Positions 21,238 through 21,844 of a stretch of DNA of 21,844 nt are shown here, piece by piece. A program made the position numbers and the translations under genes. Each line of letters begins with the position of its first letter. Positions within the stretch are counted from its first letter, which is position 1. The stretch is taken from assembly GCA_040510075.1 (NCBI GenBank), contig JBEVJT010000282.1, positions 1-21,844 of the forward strand, given 5' to 3'. Under the pieces are notes generated by a model. It searched no databases. It saw nothing but the letters and a program-made list of their open reading frames with translations, and was not told where the DNA came from. The stretch is from VAZQ01 sp040510075 (GTDB lineage Bacteria; Pseudomonadota; Alphaproteobacteria; Rhizobiales; Xanthobacteraceae).

Positions 21238-21844
21238 ATGGCCGATTGCTGCGGCACCCCACCGCCCTTGAACCTGGACCCACACCGGGGCAACGCCAGC
21301 GCCTATCGTCGCGTCCTCTGGGCTGTCCTTGCGATCAACGCCGTGATGTTTGTGGTAGAGATCGGCGCGGGATTAGTTGCCGGTTCGGCGTCCTTGCAAG
21401 CCGACGCCCTCGATTTCTTTGGTGACGCCGCAAATTACGCCATCAGCCTCATGGTGGTTGGTATGGCCCTGCGTTATCGGGCCACGGCAGCCTTGGCCAA
21501 GGGCGCGACGATGGGTCTGTTTGGCCTTTGGGTTATTGGAGCCGTGGTTTGGCACGCCGTACACGGCACGCTTCCCAGTGCCTTCACCATGGGTGCGGTT
21601 GGCTTCGCGGCCTTGGCTGCCAATGCGGCATCATTTGGTCTGCTGTGGGCCTATCGCGGTGGGGACGCCAACATGCGTTCGGCTTGGATTTGCACGCGCA
21701 ACGACGTACTGGGCAATCTCGCCGTATTGCTCGCCGCCCTAGGCGTATTTGGCACCGGTACCGGATGGCCGGACATCATCGTGGCTGCGATCATGGCGGC
21801 GCTGGCATTACAAGGCGCTACCATCGTGGTCCGGCAATCACTGG
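21238..21844 (+). CDS. CDF-like cation efflux transporter, 3'-truncated by window edge
   Basis: The first 202 residues of a membrane protein that leaves the window. Six hydrophobic segments fit the cation diffusion facilitator fold. TM2 carries GSASLQADALDFFGDAANYA, giving a D59xxxD63 metal pair. TM5 carries SAWICTRNDVLGNLAVLLAA, giving C152xxxD156 where Zn/Cd exporters usually have HxxxD and Mn exporters DxxxD. The N-terminus has a CC pair (MADCCGTPPP) that might bind metal. CDF proteins export divalent metals by proton antiport in the inner membrane. The ion cannot be named. ATG 21238 is the only good start, but AGAGG ends one base before it, too near for a normal ribosome site. It is divergent from the methyltransferase gene. 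Confidence 0.8.
   Translation, partial: MADCCGTPPPLNLDPHRGNASAYRRVLWAVLAINAVMFVVEIGAGLVAGSASLQADALDFFGDAANYAISLMVVGMALRYRATAALAKGATMGLFGLWVIGAVVWHAVHGTLPSAFTMGAVGFAALAANAASFGLLWAYRGGDANMRSAWICTRNDVLGNLAVLLAALGVFGTGTGWPDIIVAAIMAALALQGATIVVRQSL

Overview
The window looks like a chromosomal piece from an alphaproteobacterium of the order Hyphomicrobiales (Rhizobiales), near the Bradyrhizobium/Xanthobacteraceae group. The basis is the GC-rich coding with frequent GTG starts, the alpha-type ParE, the phaC / aminotransferase / hom / glpX neighbourhood, and several intergenic palindromes of the kind common in those genomes. No database search was possible, so the placement comes from recognising families. 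I see no rRNA, tRNA, CRISPR array, integrase or intact insertion sequence.

Region 1 (1-3750) is an accessory and partly decayed segment. It holds the 3' part of a phage/plasmid-type ATPase gene, a vapBC toxin-antitoxin pair with a very clear self-regulating leaderless promoter, and a minus-strand pair of genes of a type seen in rhizobial mobile DNA. One of that pair is split by an in-frame TAA. A frameshifted 82-bp remnant of a second murJ 3' end lies just before the intact murJ.

Region 2 (3978-10436) is core: murJ (lipid II flippase) and parE (topoisomerase IV subunit B) on the minus strand, then an unrecognised 264-aa gene and argC (arginine synthesis) on the plus strand. The gaps carry several different palindromic repeats.

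Region 3 (10663-15691, minus strand) is phaC (polyhydroxybutyrate synthase) followed by gltI-gltJ-gltK-gltL, a glutamate/aspartate ABC importer. A good sigma-70-like promoter for gltI overlaps the phaC stop codon. A nested hairpin fills the gltI-gltJ gap right up to the gltJ start codon.

Region 4 (15903-20149, plus strand) holds a small lipoprotein, an AlaC-type aminotransferase, homoserine dehydrogenase and class II fructose-1,6-bisphosphatase. Together these serve amino-acid and central carbon metabolism.

Region 5 (20150-21844) looks like the start of another accessory stretch. It has a possible tiny ORF, about 230 bp of repeat-like non-coding DNA, and a divergent pair: a SAM-dependent methyltransferase and a cation-diffusion-facilitator-like transporter that runs off the window with an atypical CxxxD metal site. 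I found no unmistakably new system. The strongest leads are the leaderless autoregulated vapBC promoter, the murJ remnant, the stop-interrupted accessory gene, and the structured gltI-gltJ junction.
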